Shown: piece after piece, positions 23,720-32,779 of the stretch
Layout: each line of letters begins with the position of its first letter
Position numbering within the stretch: the stretch's first letter is position 1
Source: Paenibacillus sp. L3-i20
GTDB taxonomy: Bacteria; Bacillota; Bacilli; Paenibacillales; Paenibacillaceae
Direction: 5' to 3'
Length of the DNA stretch: 64,000 nt
Assembly: GCF_022180385.2 (NCBI RefSeq)
Contig: NZ_BQME02000002.1
Location: 558,001 to 622,000 of the forward strand
Position numbers and translations under genes: made by a program
Notes under the pieces: model-generated
The model's input: only the letters and a program-made list of their open reading frames with translations
Databases searched by the model: none
Told to the model about the DNA's origin: nothing

Positions 23720-25657
23720 ATGATTAGTAACTTGTTGAAGCAGAAACTGGAGCAAGTGACGGAAAAGCTATTGCAAACGGAAGGGATGACACAATCTCGA
23801 CCAATAAAGAATCAAATTGAGAGACCAATGAATGAAGAACATGGGGAATACAGCAGCAATGTAGCTATGCAATTAGCTAAGTTGCTTAAGCGTTCACCTA
23901 TTGATATTGCCCGTTTTTATCAACAACAGCTGGAAAAGGAAACAGATCTAATCGACATGGTTGCTACCATTGAAGTCGCTCCACCTGGGTTTATCAATTT
24001 TCATATCCATTGGAAAAATTGGGCCTTGAATTCGAGTGGAACTAACCAAATCGAGCAATCAAGAGGTCTCAAAACATTGATTGAGCATACGTCTATCAAC
24101 CCAAATAAATCTGCTCATATTGGTCATCTGCGTAATTCTTGTATCGGGGATACACTAGCTAGAATGCTTCGCCATCAAGGTCATGAGGTGGAAGTTCATA
24201 ATTATATCGATGATTTAGGCAATCAATTGGCGGATACGGTTGTTGGATTGCTACGTTCCACAATTGAGGGTGAATATAAACGGTTTGGTGATTTTTGTTG
24301 GGAGACATATAGTGCTGTGAATAAAGCTTATAAAAGCGATCCAAAGTTAACGGATGTCCGTTCTAACATGCTTCAGCAATTAGAAGAAGGGGATAATGCA
24401 ATGGCTTGGCTCGGATTGCTTGTAGCGGAACGTATCGTTAAAGAACATGTAGAGGAGATGAACGGATTTGGCATCAACTACGATGTTTTGGTATGGGAAA
24501 GCGACATAGTAAGGGAAGGTTTCTGGTCGGAAACATTTCACAAGTTACAGCAAACATCCGTCTTTCTTCAAGAGCAAGATGGTAAATTAACTGGTTGTTG
24601 GGTATTAAAAGCAGACGGTAATAAATGTGATGTAGCAGCACAGTTGACTGACGAGAAAACCGAAGATATTATTGGGCAGCAGGATGGAAAAGAACTTTGT
24701 GATGAAGAAAACAGTAGTTATCAAGAGGATAAAGTGCTTGTTCGTTCGAATGGTGTATTAACGTATACCGCTAAAGATATTGCTTATCACCTTTGGAAAT
24801 TTGGACTGCTAGAGAAGGATTTCCAATACAAAAAGTTTAGCGATAAGTTATGGACAACAAGCAGAGTAGGAAAGAAAAAACGGATCGGTTTTGCAGACAG
24901 AGTTATTAATGTCATTGATCAGCGTCAACAATATCCACAATTGATGGTGAAGGAAGCTTTGGTGGCACTAGGCTACGAAAAGCAGGCACAGCATTTACAT
25001 CATGTCAGTTATGGCGTCGTTTCATTAAGCCCTGAAACAGCAAGGGGTCTAGGAATTGATACTTCAGAAGGTAAACGTGCATACGCAATGTCCGGGCGCC
25101 AAGGAATTGGAGTCAAAGTATCTGATATGTTAGACGAGATGGAGAGAGTTGTTGGCGAGAAGCGTTCACGTAAAGGAGGTTTGTCCAGTCGTAAAATTGC
25201 AGCCGCAGCTATTCGGTACTATCTTCTGAAATATCATTTACAAACGGAGGTGGTATTTGATTTACAGCAAGCTACGGAAACGACCGGAAATACGGGCGTA
25301 TATTTGCTCTATACGTATGCTCGCGCGTCCACCCTTCTAAAGAAAAAAGAAATAGAAGGATTTAGAACTGAGCTGCCTTCCTTTGCGAATCTGGAGAAGC
25401 AAGAGCGTAGTTTGCTCAGACTGCTAGCCTATTGGCCAGAGACGCTTCAAGTTGCTGAGCGTGAATTATCTCCCAATGTATTATGCACGTATGGATATGA
25501 GTTATCGGCTGCATTTAACCATTTCTATGCTACATGCCCTATTCTAAAAGCGGATGAAGGAAAGAAGTCCCTTCGTATATGGCTGTCTCAAAAGTGCAAA
25601 GGAACGCTTCATGAAGTGTTTACGATTGTTGGATTGCCAACGCCAGATCGGATGTGA
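23720..25657 (+). CDS. argS: arginyl-tRNA synthetase-like protein, T-box controlled (645 aa)
   Basis: The N-terminal additional domain (about 1-110) includes the EEHGEYSSNVAMQLAK block. A class I catalytic core carries the HIGH signature (NPNKSAHIGHLRN, near 130-142), and the segment VSDMLDEM replaces KMSK, as is normal for ArgRS. A C-terminal DALR-type anticodon-binding helical domain closes the protein. It is longer than and diverged from housekeeping ArgRS, with an insertion around residues 290-330 (acidic, Gln/Glu/Asp-rich). The CGG T-box upstream shows it is induced when Arg-tRNA is uncharged. It may be a second, condition-specific ArgRS; the main copy would be outside this window. AGGAGGAG sets the start. 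Confidence 0.85.
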   Translation: MISNLLKQKLEQVTEKLLQTEGMTQSRPIKNQIERPMNEEHGEYSSNVAMQLAKLLKRSPIDIARFYQQQLEKETDLIDMVATIEVAPPGFINFHIHWKNWALNSSGTNQIEQSRGLKTLIEHTSINPNKSAHIGHLRNSCIGDTLARMLRHQGHEVEVHNYIDDLGNQLADTVVGLLRSTIEGEYKRFGDFCWETYSAVNKAYKSDPKLTDVRSNMLQQLEEGDNAMAWLGLLVAERIVKEHVEEMNGFGINYDVLVWESDIVREGFWSETFHKLQQTSVFLQEQDGKLTGCWVLKADGNKCDVAAQLTDEKTEDIIGQQDGKELCDEENSSYQEDKVLVRSNGVLTYTAKDIAYHLWKFGLLEKDFQYKKFSDKLWTTSRVGKKKRIGFADRVINVIDQRQQYPQLMVKEALVALGYEKQAQHLHHVSYGVVSLSPETARGLGIDTSEGKRAYAMSGRQGIGVKVSDMLDEMERVVGEKRSRKGGLSSRKIAAAAIRYYLLKYHLQTEVVFDLQQATETTGNTGVYLLYTYARASTLLKKKEIEGFRTELPSFANLEKQERSLLRLLAYWPETLQVAERELSPNVLCTYGYELSAAFNHFYATCPILKADEGKKSLRIWLSQKCKGTLHEVFTIVGLPTPDRM

Positions 25658-25748
25658 TCGTTTGTTAGATGATCATGCAATTCTACTAACACTCATATAG
25701 TGTTAAGCGAAGGTACAAGCTCCTGCGAATTAGACTTTTGCAGCTTTT

Positions 25749-25826
25749 GGCTATCTTAAGCCTTGGATGGCAGGTACAGCGATGGCTCTTAGCTCGGTAT
25801 CCGTTGTAGCTAATGCGCTTTTTTAA
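25749..25826 (+). pseudogene. C-terminal scrap of a copper P-type ATPase
   Basis: One frame reads GYLKPWMAGTAMALSSVSVV then ANALF and TAA, the conserved last membrane helix of CopA-type heavy-metal ATPases (PxxAGxAMAxSSVSVVxNAL). No other part of the gene is present. Confidence 0.6.
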
Positions 25827-25875
25827 AAGTCACGATTAATGAAAGCAAATGGAAGAGATTACGATTGATTTTCAA

Positions 25876-25905
25876 TTGGACAAAAGAGGGAAACGAGTGT
25901 ATAGT
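25876..25905 (+). promoter_or_regulatory. probable promoter of the cobalamin operon
   Basis: TTGGAC (25876), 18-bp spacer, TATAGT (25900-25905). It ends 24 bases before the riboswitch. Confidence 0.45.
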
Positions 25906-25929
25906 AACTACTGATCATTTTTATAATTA

Positions 25930-26170
25930 AACTGGTGCCGAAACGACAAGAATGAATAGGGTTTATAGCAAATTTTGCTCCTAATCACTCCGTTTTAGCT
26001 TAATAGGGAAGCCGGTGTAATTCCGGTACGGACCCGCCACTGTGAGGACAGCAGCGTAAGGATGAGTTAATCCTATACGCAGCTATCGCCGTTGCAATAT
26101 GTCACTGAGCGTTTGCTCGGGAAGACGCAACTAAGCGAAATCCAAGTCAGGAAACCTGCCTGTTTAAAAT
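25930..26170 (+). promoter_or_regulatory. cobalamin (AdoCbl) riboswitch
   Basis: The conserved core appears in order: GGTGCC, AATAGGGAAGCCGGTG, AATTCCGGTACGGACCCGCC, the B12 box GCCACTGTGAGG, and the closing AAGTCAGGAAACCTGCCTG near 26145-26163. It precedes two terminator hairpins and a corrinoid uptake gene, so high adenosylcobalamin should shut off the whole operon. Confidence 0.95.
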
Positions 26171-26218
26171 AACGCTATAACCTACGTGGACTTAGGGTGG
26201 TGTTGGAGAAGCTTATTT

Positions 26219-26283
26219 TCGCCTTGTTAAAGGCGTTTTTAGGAAGCATTTCCGGCACAATTGCCGGGAATGTTTTTTTGTTT
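26219..26283 (+). terminator. riboswitch-linked tandem terminators
   Basis: CGCC-TTGTTAAA-GGCG then TTTTT (26219-26240) and TTCCGGCA-CAAT-TGCCGGGAA then TGTTTTTTT (about 26249-26279). The second is probably the regulated expression platform. Confidence 0.75.
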
Positions 26284-26345
26284 TGCAGCTGGATATGTGA
26301 AAGTGTCTCGCTCGTAATCTCATACATAACTTAGGAGTGGATGAA

Positions 26346-27350
26346 ATGATGAAGGCAAACCGATTGACGACAATGAAAACAGTAATGAGCATGTTACTCA
26401 TCATGATGATGGTGTTCCTTGCAGCTTGCGGTGGGAACTCGGCAAAAGAAGGCGCTGGTTCACAGCCGGAACAAACAGCAACAATCGCTCCATCAGCAGA
26501 ACCTACTAAAGTTGCAGAAGTAGCTGCTGAGACAACATACCCTTTGACTGTTAAAGATGCCACTGGAACAGATGTAACATTTGAGAAAGCTCCAACAGCA
26601 ATTGTTACACTTGTAGCAAGTGAAACGGAAACGATATTTGCTATCGGTGCTGGTGCGAACGTAGTTGGTGTTGATGAGTGGAGCAATTATCCAGAAGCAG
26701 CATTGTCCGTTTCAAAAGTCGGCGATATGGTAACAAATATTGAAGCTGTTACAGCATTAAATCCTGATCTGATATTGGCGTCCTCTTCCATGAATGCAGA
26801 TGCAATTGCTAAGCTTCGTGAACTAAAGTTGAATGTCTTTGCAACAGATCCAAAAACGTATGATGATGTTATTACGAAGATAGAAGAAATCGGTAAAATC
26901 GTGAACATGCAAGCAGGAGCAAATAAAGTTACAACACATATGAAAGAAGTTAAGGCAAAAGTAACAGAATCAGTAAAAGATGCTGAAAAGAAAAAAGTAT
27001 ACTTAGAATTTTCACCAGGTTGGACAGTCGGATCCGGAGAGTTTCTTGATGAGTTGTTGACGTTAGCAGGTGGTCAAAATATCGCGGCTGCTGGTAAAGG
27101 TTGGTTCGAAGTAAATGCGGAAGAAATCATTACACAAAATCCACAGCTGATCATTTATCCAGATATGGGCGAAGAGAAAAGTTCTATCTTAGCTGGAATT
27201 GAATCCCGTCCAGGCTGGGAAGCAATCGATGCAGTGAAAAATAAACAGATGTTCCAGGTTACACAAGATCCACTAGTTCGTGTAGGTCCTCGTCTTGCGG
27301 ATGGATTGCTTGAGATGGCGAAAGTTATTCATCCTGAGCTTGTTAAATAA
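26346..27350 (+). CDS. btuF: corrinoid ABC transporter substrate-binding lipoprotein (334 aa)
   Basis: The start at ATG 26346 lies 8 bases after AGGAG. A lipoprotein signal peptide ends LMMMVFLAAC-G, so the mature protein starts with a lipidated Cys near residue 28. An Ala/Glu/Thr linker leads to a type III periplasmic-binding (TroA/BtuF) fold (IVTLVASETETIFAIGAGAN near the start of lobe 1). First gene after the B12 riboswitch and followed by permease and ATPase, so it captures corrinoids outside the cell. Vitamin specificity is inferred from the operon rather than from residues. Confidence 0.9.
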   Translation: MMKANRLTTMKTVMSMLLIMMMVFLAACGGNSAKEGAGSQPEQTATIAPSAEPTKVAEVAAETTYPLTVKDATGTDVTFEKAPTAIVTLVASETETIFAIGAGANVVGVDEWSNYPEAALSVSKVGDMVTNIEAVTALNPDLILASSSMNADAIAKLRELKLNVFATDPKTYDDVITKIEEIGKIVNMQAGANKVTTHMKEVKAKVTESVKDAEKKKVYLEFSPGWTVGSGEFLDELLTLAGGQNIAAAGKGWFEVNAEEIITQNPQLIIYPDMGEEKSSILAGIESRPGWEAIDAVKNKQMFQVTQDPLVRVGPRLADGLLEMAKVIHPELVK

Positions 27351-27353
27351 GCG

Positions 27354-28394
27354 ATGAATATGAAATTATTGACGTATGGAGGAGCAGCCTTGCTCCTTCT
27401 TGCTGTTTCTATGATCGCAAGCTTGTCAATTGGTTCAGCTGGCATTTCTTTCTTAGATGTATGGGGAATTATCATTCATCAATTGCCATGGATGCCTGAT
27501 GCTGCGCAAAGTTGGACCAGCGGTGAAATTGCAGTCATTACCCAAGTCAGAATGTCACGAGTGCTGTTAGCTTTATTAGTTGGAGCGTGTCTTGCGCTTG
27601 CTGGGGCTGGATTTCAAGGTGTTCTCCGAAACCCGCTTGCAGAACCATATACACTTGGAGTTGCATCAGGTAGTTCTGTTGGTGCGGCTTTTATTATTTT
27701 GTTCGGTTTTCAATTAGCAATCGGAATATGGACGATACCTGTTGTTGCATTCTCAACAGGCATTGTAACGTTGTTTGCTGTTATTTGGCTGTCCCGTTCG
27801 AATGGAACGATGCATATTCAGACGGTTATTTTGTCCGGCGTAATTATTCAATCCTTTTTAGGTGCGTTTGTTTCACTAATGGTTTCGATGTCTCAGGGAG
27901 TCGTTAACCAAGTACTATTTTGGATAATGGGATCGCTTGCGCTTAAAAGCTGGGATCATGTTTACATGGTCATTCCTTTTTTGGTGATCGGCTTGCCTGT
28001 GCTCCTCTATTTCTCACAGCCATTAAATTTATTTGTTCTAGGGGAGCGTCATGCCGCTCATCTTGGTGTGAAAGTTGAACGAACGAAGCTAGTCGTACTT
28101 ATTATTTCAACTTTACTGACGGCGGCCGCGGTTTCTGTTTCGGGTGTTATCGGCTTTGTTGGACTTGTTGTACCACATGTCATTCGAATCATTGCAGGAC
28201 CAGATTATCGTATTCTCATTCCTTTGTCTGCTGTAGGCGGAGGAATATTTATGTTATGGGCGGATACGCTGGCTCGAACGGTGTTCAGTCCAAAGGAGCT
28301 CCCACTAGGTGTAGTTACGGCATTGATAGGTGCACCGTTCTTTGCTTACTTGCTTCATCGGCAAAGGAAACTGGAAGGGGATATGAAGCAATGA
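27354..28394 (+). CDS. btuC: corrinoid ABC transporter permease, FecCD family (346 aa)
   Basis: About ten membrane helices form a BtuC/FecCD-type permease. The characteristic GACLALAGAGFQGVLRNPLA motif is near residues 80-100, and the later segment VVPHVIRIIAGPDYR carries the coupling helix for the ATPase. Length is standard. It begins three bases after btuF and its stop overlaps btuD as ATGA, so the three transport genes are translated together under the riboswitch. Confidence 0.92.
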   Translation: MNMKLLTYGGAALLLLAVSMIASLSIGSAGISFLDVWGIIIHQLPWMPDAAQSWTSGEIAVITQVRMSRVLLALLVGACLALAGAGFQGVLRNPLAEPYTLGVASGSSVGAAFIILFGFQLAIGIWTIPVVAFSTGIVTLFAVIWLSRSNGTMHIQTVILSGVIIQSFLGAFVSLMVSMSQGVVNQVLFWIMGSLALKSWDHVYMVIPFLVIGLPVLLYFSQPLNLFVLGERHAAHLGVKVERTKLVVLIISTLLTAAAVSVSGVIGFVGLVVPHVIRIIAGPDYRILIPLSAVGGGIFMLWADTLARTVFSPKELPLGVVTALIGAPFFAYLLHRQRKLEGDMKQ

Positions 28395-29170
28395 CAATGG
28401 AAGTACAACATATCTCCCAGACCGTTCAAGGGAATTCTGTCCTTCATGACATTTCTCTTCAATTCGAGGATGGGCGGTTCTACGGCATTATTGGACCGAA
28501 TGGAGTTGGGAAATCGACATTGCTTCATATTCTCGCGGGAACGGATGCTCCTTCTAAAGGGACCATTTTGCTAGATGGCAAAGGGTTGAACGATATACCT
28601 CGAAAGTCATTAGCTCGCAGAATGGCTGTTTTACAGCAAGGTGGACTTCCTCCGGTTGGCTTCTCTGTAAGAGAAGTTGTTGGAATGGGTAGATACCCGT
28701 ACCAAAATTGGCTTGGTGGAGAAGATGCGGATGTTGAAACCATTATCGATGAAGCATTAGCGGTTATGGGACTAAACGAATTACAGCATCGGAAGTTGCA
28801 TCAACTAAGTGGAGGAGAACGGCAACGAGTAGCGCTTGCTAAATTAATGGTGCAGAAACCTGATATTTTACTACTCGATGAACCAACCACCTACTTAGAT
28901 ATTGGCTTTCAAATTGGATTACTTGATACAGTCCGTAAGTGGCAACGTGAGCAGGGACTGCTCGTAATTGCTGTACTACACGACTTGAATCTAGCAGCTC
29001 TATATTGTGATGAAATTATTGCCATGCATAGAGGGAAAGTAGCTGCAACTGGGACGCCGGATAATGTGCTTATACCAAACATTATTGATGATATATATAG
29101 CACCAAAACAATAGCAATTAAGCACCCCATTACGGGGGTACCACAACTAATCCTACAACCGGAAATATGA
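28391..29170 (+). CDS. btuD: corrinoid ABC transporter ATPase (259 aa)
   Basis: The start at ATG 28391 overlaps the btuC stop; longer readings upstream lie inside btuC. Walker A GPNGVGKST, Q-loop VLQQGGL, signature LSGGERQR, Walker B ILLLDEPTTYLD and H-loop VLHDLN are present in the FepC/BtuD arrangement. The C-terminal region after the H-loop (DEIIAMHRGKVAATGTPDNV) is normal for iron-complex and B12 importers. Supplies energy for corrinoid uptake with btuF and btuC. Confidence 0.92.
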   Translation: MTMEVQHISQTVQGNSVLHDISLQFEDGRFYGIIGPNGVGKSTLLHILAGTDAPSKGTILLDGKGLNDIPRKSLARRMAVLQQGGLPPVGFSVREVVGMGRYPYQNWLGGEDADVETIIDEALAVMGLNELQHRKLHQLSGGERQRVALAKLMVQKPDILLLDEPTTYLDIGFQIGLLDTVRKWQREQGLLVIAVLHDLNLAALYCDEIIAMHRGKVAATGTPDNVLIPNIIDDIYSTKTIAIKHPITGVPQLILQPEI

Positions 29171-29203
29171 GCTATCTTGAGGAAGGGCAAACAAGGAGGA
29201 ATT

Positions 29204-30331
29204 ATGGTGAGTGAGTTTGAAAATAACGATAGGAAAGATCAAGAAATTGGCGGAATGACTGGGCAAATGAATGTAAGCAGAGAATCGCAACTGGCTAACA
29301 TTCTAAATCGTATTCGACCATTTAATGAGGAAGTTGCAGAGCGTGCGATTCGTCATTCAGATAACTTAACAAAACCACCGGGGAGCTTAGGTAAATTAGA
29401 AGCTATCGCTCGTCAACTGGCAGGAATTACGGGACAATTGTGGCCAGACGTATCGCGTAAAGCAGTTATTATTATGGCGGGTGATCATGGCGTATGTGAA
29501 GAAGGGATCAGTGCTTTTCCACAAGCTGTCACACCACAGATGGTGCTTAACTTTTTGAATGGAGGCGCAGCGGTTAATGTGTTGGCAAGACAAGCTAAAG
29601 CAGATGTAATATGTGTCGATATTGGCGTTGCAGCCGATCTGGAGCATGGATCTTTAGTTAGTCGCAAAGTGGTTCGCGGTACACGGAACATGGCAAAGGA
29701 AGCAGCGATGACACGTGAAGAGACGCTTGAAGCAATTATGATTGGTGTCTCCGTCGTCGAGGAACAAGTGAAGAAAGGTATTCGTCTTTTCGCAACTGGC
29801 GAGATGGGTATAGGCAATACGACAGCTAGCGCTGCAATAACTTCAGTACTTGCCGGTATTGCCCCAGCACAAGCCGTTGGTCGTGGGACGGGTATTAATG
29901 ACGCAACATTTGCTCACAAAATAGAAGTGGTGCATAGGGCAATTACGCTAAATAATCCTGATGCAAATGATCCAATCGATGTACTTGCAAAAGTAGGCGG
30001 TGCGGAAATTGCAGGGTTAGTTGGAGTTATAATTGGAGCAGCGGCAAACGGGTGTCCTGTTGTCATTGATGGTTACATTTCATCTACAGCGGCATTAGTC
30101 GCGACTAAGTTGTCCGAACGGACTATTCCTTATATGATCGCATCCCACCTTTCGCAAGAGCAAGGACATATGGGACTAATGACTGCACTCGGATTATCGC
30201 CAATGATTCAACTTGAGATGCGTCTAGGTGAAGGGACTGGTGCTGTATTATGCTTCCATTTCATTGATGCATCACTTAAGTTGATGCAAGAGATGGCGAC
30301 CTTTGACAGTGCAGGTATTTCAAAAGGATAA
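29204..30331 (+). CDS. cobT: nicotinate-nucleotide-dimethylbenzimidazole phosphoribosyltransferase (375 aa)
   Basis: ATG 29204 follows AGGAGGA by 5 bases; a TTG at 29177 is less likely. CobT activates the lower-ligand base by transferring phosphoribose from nicotinate mononucleotide to give alpha-ribazole phosphate. Family signatures seen are TKPPGSLGKLE (near 40-50), VIIMAGDHGVCEEG, FLNGGAAVNVLA and the C-terminal RLGEGTGAVL with the catalytic Glu. About 25 residues of non-conserved leader precede the family start. Lies between the transport genes and cobU in the nucleotide-loop assembly cluster. Confidence 0.93.
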   Translation: MVSEFENNDRKDQEIGGMTGQMNVSRESQLANILNRIRPFNEEVAERAIRHSDNLTKPPGSLGKLEAIARQLAGITGQLWPDVSRKAVIIMAGDHGVCEEGISAFPQAVTPQMVLNFLNGGAAVNVLARQAKADVICVDIGVAADLEHGSLVSRKVVRGTRNMAKEAAMTREETLEAIMIGVSVVEEQVKKGIRLFATGEMGIGNTTASAAITSVLAGIAPAQAVGRGTGINDATFAHKIEVVHRAITLNNPDANDPIDVLAKVGGAEIAGLVGVIIGAAANGCPVVIDGYISSTAALVATKLSERTIPYMIASHLSQEQGHMGLMTALGLSPMIQLEMRLGEGTGAVLCFHFIDASLKLMQEMATFDSAGISKG

Positions 30332-30344
30332 TCGGGAGGCTACT

Positions 30345-30911
30345 ATGGCTATTCTAGTAACGGGCGGAGCGAGAAGTGGCAAAAGCAGATTTGCTGAAAA
30401 CTACGCTAGTCGAGTCAGTAGCAATGGGATCTATATTGCCACTTGTCAGCCCTATGACGAAGAGATGAAGGAACGTATCCATCAGCATAGGATAGATAGG
30501 CATACTACTGGTTTTGAATGGGAGACGATGGAAGAGCCTTTTCAAGCAGCTGAACTACTGAATAAATTGGCGAAACGGCCAAATGTATCTCTTGTCCTGC
30601 TCGATTGTTTGACGCTGTGGCTGACGAATTGGCTGCTGCGTTATGAAGAGGGCGAGAATAATGAGCTCAACCTACAGGCAGAAGTGGATCGCCTGATTGA
30701 AGCAATCGAACGGTTTCCTTATAAGTTGATCATCGTAACGAACGAAGTTGGAGACGGTATTGTTCCCGTATATGCACTTGGAAGACAATTTCGAGATGAA
30801 GCGGGTAGATTAAATCAACGAATTGCTGCCATTTGTGATCGAGTATTTCTAGTAACAGCTGGTATTCCAGTTGATTTGAAGGCAATTGCATTTCGATGGG
30901 AAGATCTATGA
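30345..30911 (+). CDS. cobU: adenosylcobinamide kinase / guanylyltransferase (188 aa)
   Basis: Start at ATG 30345 with GGGAGG upstream. The Walker A GGARSGKSRFAE is at residues 7-18. VLLDCLTLWLTNWL and the TNEVGDGIVP segment are the conserved active-site blocks, and the His of HQHRIDRHT carries the GMP intermediate in the family. The enzyme phosphorylates adenosylcobinamide and then guanylylates it to AdoCbi-GDP, the substrate of CobS. Its stop overlaps cbiB by four bases. Length is typical. Confidence 0.93.
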   Translation: MAILVTGGARSGKSRFAENYASRVSSNGIYIATCQPYDEEMKERIHQHRIDRHTTGFEWETMEEPFQAAELLNKLAKRPNVSLVLLDCLTLWLTNWLLRYEEGENNELNLQAEVDRLIEAIERFPYKLIIVTNEVGDGIVPVYALGRQFRDEAGRLNQRIAAICDRVFLVTAGIPVDLKAIAFRWEDL

Positions 30912-31888
30912 TGTTTTACAGCTATCAAGAGCTTCTATTGTTATGTGCAGCTGCTATCGTAATCGATTGGATTATAGGTGATCCAAAGTGGCCTACCCAT
31001 CCTGTCATTTGGATTGGAAGGTTAATAGGTTGGCTTGAGAAATTACTTGCGCCAGCACGTTATGGAGATCGGCCAATTCATGTAAAGTTGCTAGGTGTAA
31101 TACTCGCTGTGGCCACATTAATATCAAGCTGGCTCATCATGTGGTTATTTGTATGGATAGCCGATGCGATTCATCTTTGGTTTGGCTATGCCGTTACGGC
31201 ATGGATTATCTCCACAACCATTGCTGTTAAGGGCTTGAAGGATGCAGCAATGCTTGTATACATTCCATTAGTTAGCGGAGATATGACAAATGCTCGGAAG
31301 TATGTCGGATATGTCGTCGGACGTGATACAAGCGAACTGAATGAAAGTGAAGCGGCACGCGCAGCAGTGGAGACTGTAGCGGAAAATACGGTTGATGCTT
31401 TTGTTGCCCCGATTTTGTTCGGATTGTTAGGTGGAGCACCGCTTGCGATGATCTATCGTGCGACGAATACGTTAGATTCAATGGTTGGCTATCGCAATGA
31501 AAAATATTTACATTTCGGCTGGTGTTCCGCTCGCTTAGATGATGTGTTCAACTATGTCCCTGCGAGAGTAACCGGACTTTTGATTTTCATTATTGCTTGG
31601 ATAACACCAAGCCTGAACGCTGGTAGAAGCCTTAAAGCTGTTCGGAAGTATGCTCATCTTCATCCTAGTCCGAATAGCGGAATACCTGAATCAGCAGTTG
31701 CAGGAGCACTTGGTATTGAGCTTGGAGGTTTCAATAGTTATTTCGGTGTAAAAAGTGAACGGGCACGGATGGGATGGCCGACAAGACCACTTGGTCCGAG
31801 TGATATTAAATCTACTATTCAAATACTATACGGTGTAAGTGTTATTTTATTGGCAGGAGTGATAATGACGTGGATGATCATAAAATAA
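30908..31888 (+). CDS. cbiB: adenosylcobinamide-phosphate synthase CbiB (326 aa)
   Basis: ATG 30908 overlaps the cobU stop. The family opening VIDWIIGDPKWPTHPVIWIG is followed by several membrane helices, and the C-terminal half carries NSGIPESAVAGALGIELGG. CbiB attaches (R)-1-aminopropan-2-ol phosphate, made by the threonine-phosphate decarboxylase downstream (cobD), to adenosylcobyric acid. Its presence, together with cobQ and cbiZ, shows the cell can rebuild the side chain. It overlaps the cobS start by 19 bases. Confidence 0.92.
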   Translation: MMFYSYQELLLLCAAAIVIDWIIGDPKWPTHPVIWIGRLIGWLEKLLAPARYGDRPIHVKLLGVILAVATLISSWLIMWLFVWIADAIHLWFGYAVTAWIISTTIAVKGLKDAAMLVYIPLVSGDMTNARKYVGYVVGRDTSELNESEAARAAVETVAENTVDAFVAPILFGLLGGAPLAMIYRATNTLDSMVGYRNEKYLHFGWCSARLDDVFNYVPARVTGLLIFIIAWITPSLNAGRSLKAVRKYAHLHPSPNSGIPESAVAGALGIELGGFNSYFGVKSERARMGWPTRPLGPSDIKSTIQILYGVSVILLAGVIMTWMIIK

Positions 31889-32691
31889 AGCTACAAGCGA
31901 AGGCGTGTATAGCCGCGTTTCAATTTTTAACACGGTTGCCGATTCCGGTATCAGTTCCTTTCGAAAAGCCTATTTTGACAAGAAGTGTGATCTATTTCCC
32001 GCTGACTGGAGCTTTTATTGGATTAGTAGTTGGACTACTTGCTTGGCTACTTAGTTTTATATTGCCGCCATGGCCTTCAGCTGTTATCGTTCTTGCAATT
32101 TGGACGGCGTTATCGGGGGGGTTACATCTGGATGGTTGGATGGATACAGCAGATGGCGTGCTTAGCCACCGAACAAGAGAACGTATGTTAGAAATTATGA
32201 AGGACAGTCGGGTTGGTGCGATGGGCGTACTTGCGGCTGTTCTTCTATTGCTTTTAAAGGCATCGTTATTGACTGAACTTATTGCAGGTGAGAGTCACGG
32301 CAAAGTGCTGTCATTGGTATCGATTTTTGTTATTTCAGCTAGCTGGAGCAGAGCATGGATGGCAATCGCTATAGCGGGATGGTCTCCAGCAAGAGAAAAT
32401 GAAGGTGTAGGTTCATTATTTAATGGCGTTAAACGAAAATGGACAGTGTTGTCAGTAAGTTTGGCCGCCATTATTTCTTATACAACATTAATTATTAATG
32501 ACATAAACTATATAAATTCTTTGTTAATCGTCATTGCTGCTGGTCTAGTCACCATAATTTGCGGTTACTTCTTGGCATCGTGGCTTAATAAAAAGTTAGG
32601 CGGACTTACAGGTGATACATATGGTGCTATGAACGAGGCTGTTGAACTTGCGATATTGCTCGGTGCAGTAGTTTGGTTCTATACAACGTAA
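31870..32691 (+). CDS. cobS: adenosylcobinamide-GDP ribazoletransferase (273 aa)
   Basis: GTG 31870 overlaps the end of cbiB; AGGAG at about 31855 serves it. The opening FQFLTRLPIP, the GGLHLDGWMDTADGV motif (near 75-90, metal/phosphate-binding Asp cluster) and about six membrane helices identify CobS, which joins AdoCbi-GDP to alpha-ribazole (phosphate) as the last step of cobamide assembly at the membrane. Standard length. It ends the first sub-cluster; 88 bases then separate it from cobD. Confidence 0.93.
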   Translation: MDDHKIKLQAKACIAAFQFLTRLPIPVSVPFEKPILTRSVIYFPLTGAFIGLVVGLLAWLLSFILPPWPSAVIVLAIWTALSGGLHLDGWMDTADGVLSHRTRERMLEIMKDSRVGAMGVLAAVLLLLLKASLLTELIAGESHGKVLSLVSIFVISASWSRAWMAIAIAGWSPARENEGVGSLFNGVKRKWTVLSVSLAAIISYTTLIINDINYINSLLIVIAAGLVTIICGYFLASWLNKKLGGLTGDTYGAMNEAVELAILLGAVVWFYTT

Positions 32692-32779
32692 TCAGCCTTC
32701 GTAAGTGCTTTCGTACTGTACTTAATTAGACTTTACTATATGAATGAACAGATAATAATTTCAGAAATGGGGTAGCAAG

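Noticed and set aside
26213..26686. 157-codon minus-strand frame over the riboswitch terminator and btuF start
   Set aside because: It overlaps the terminator hairpins and the btuF signal peptide and encodes a low-complexity Ala/Val/Ser sequence.
28256..28390. 45-residue N-terminal extension of BtuD
   Set aside because: It is read out of frame inside btuC; ATG 28391 overlaps the btuC stop in the usual coupled way.
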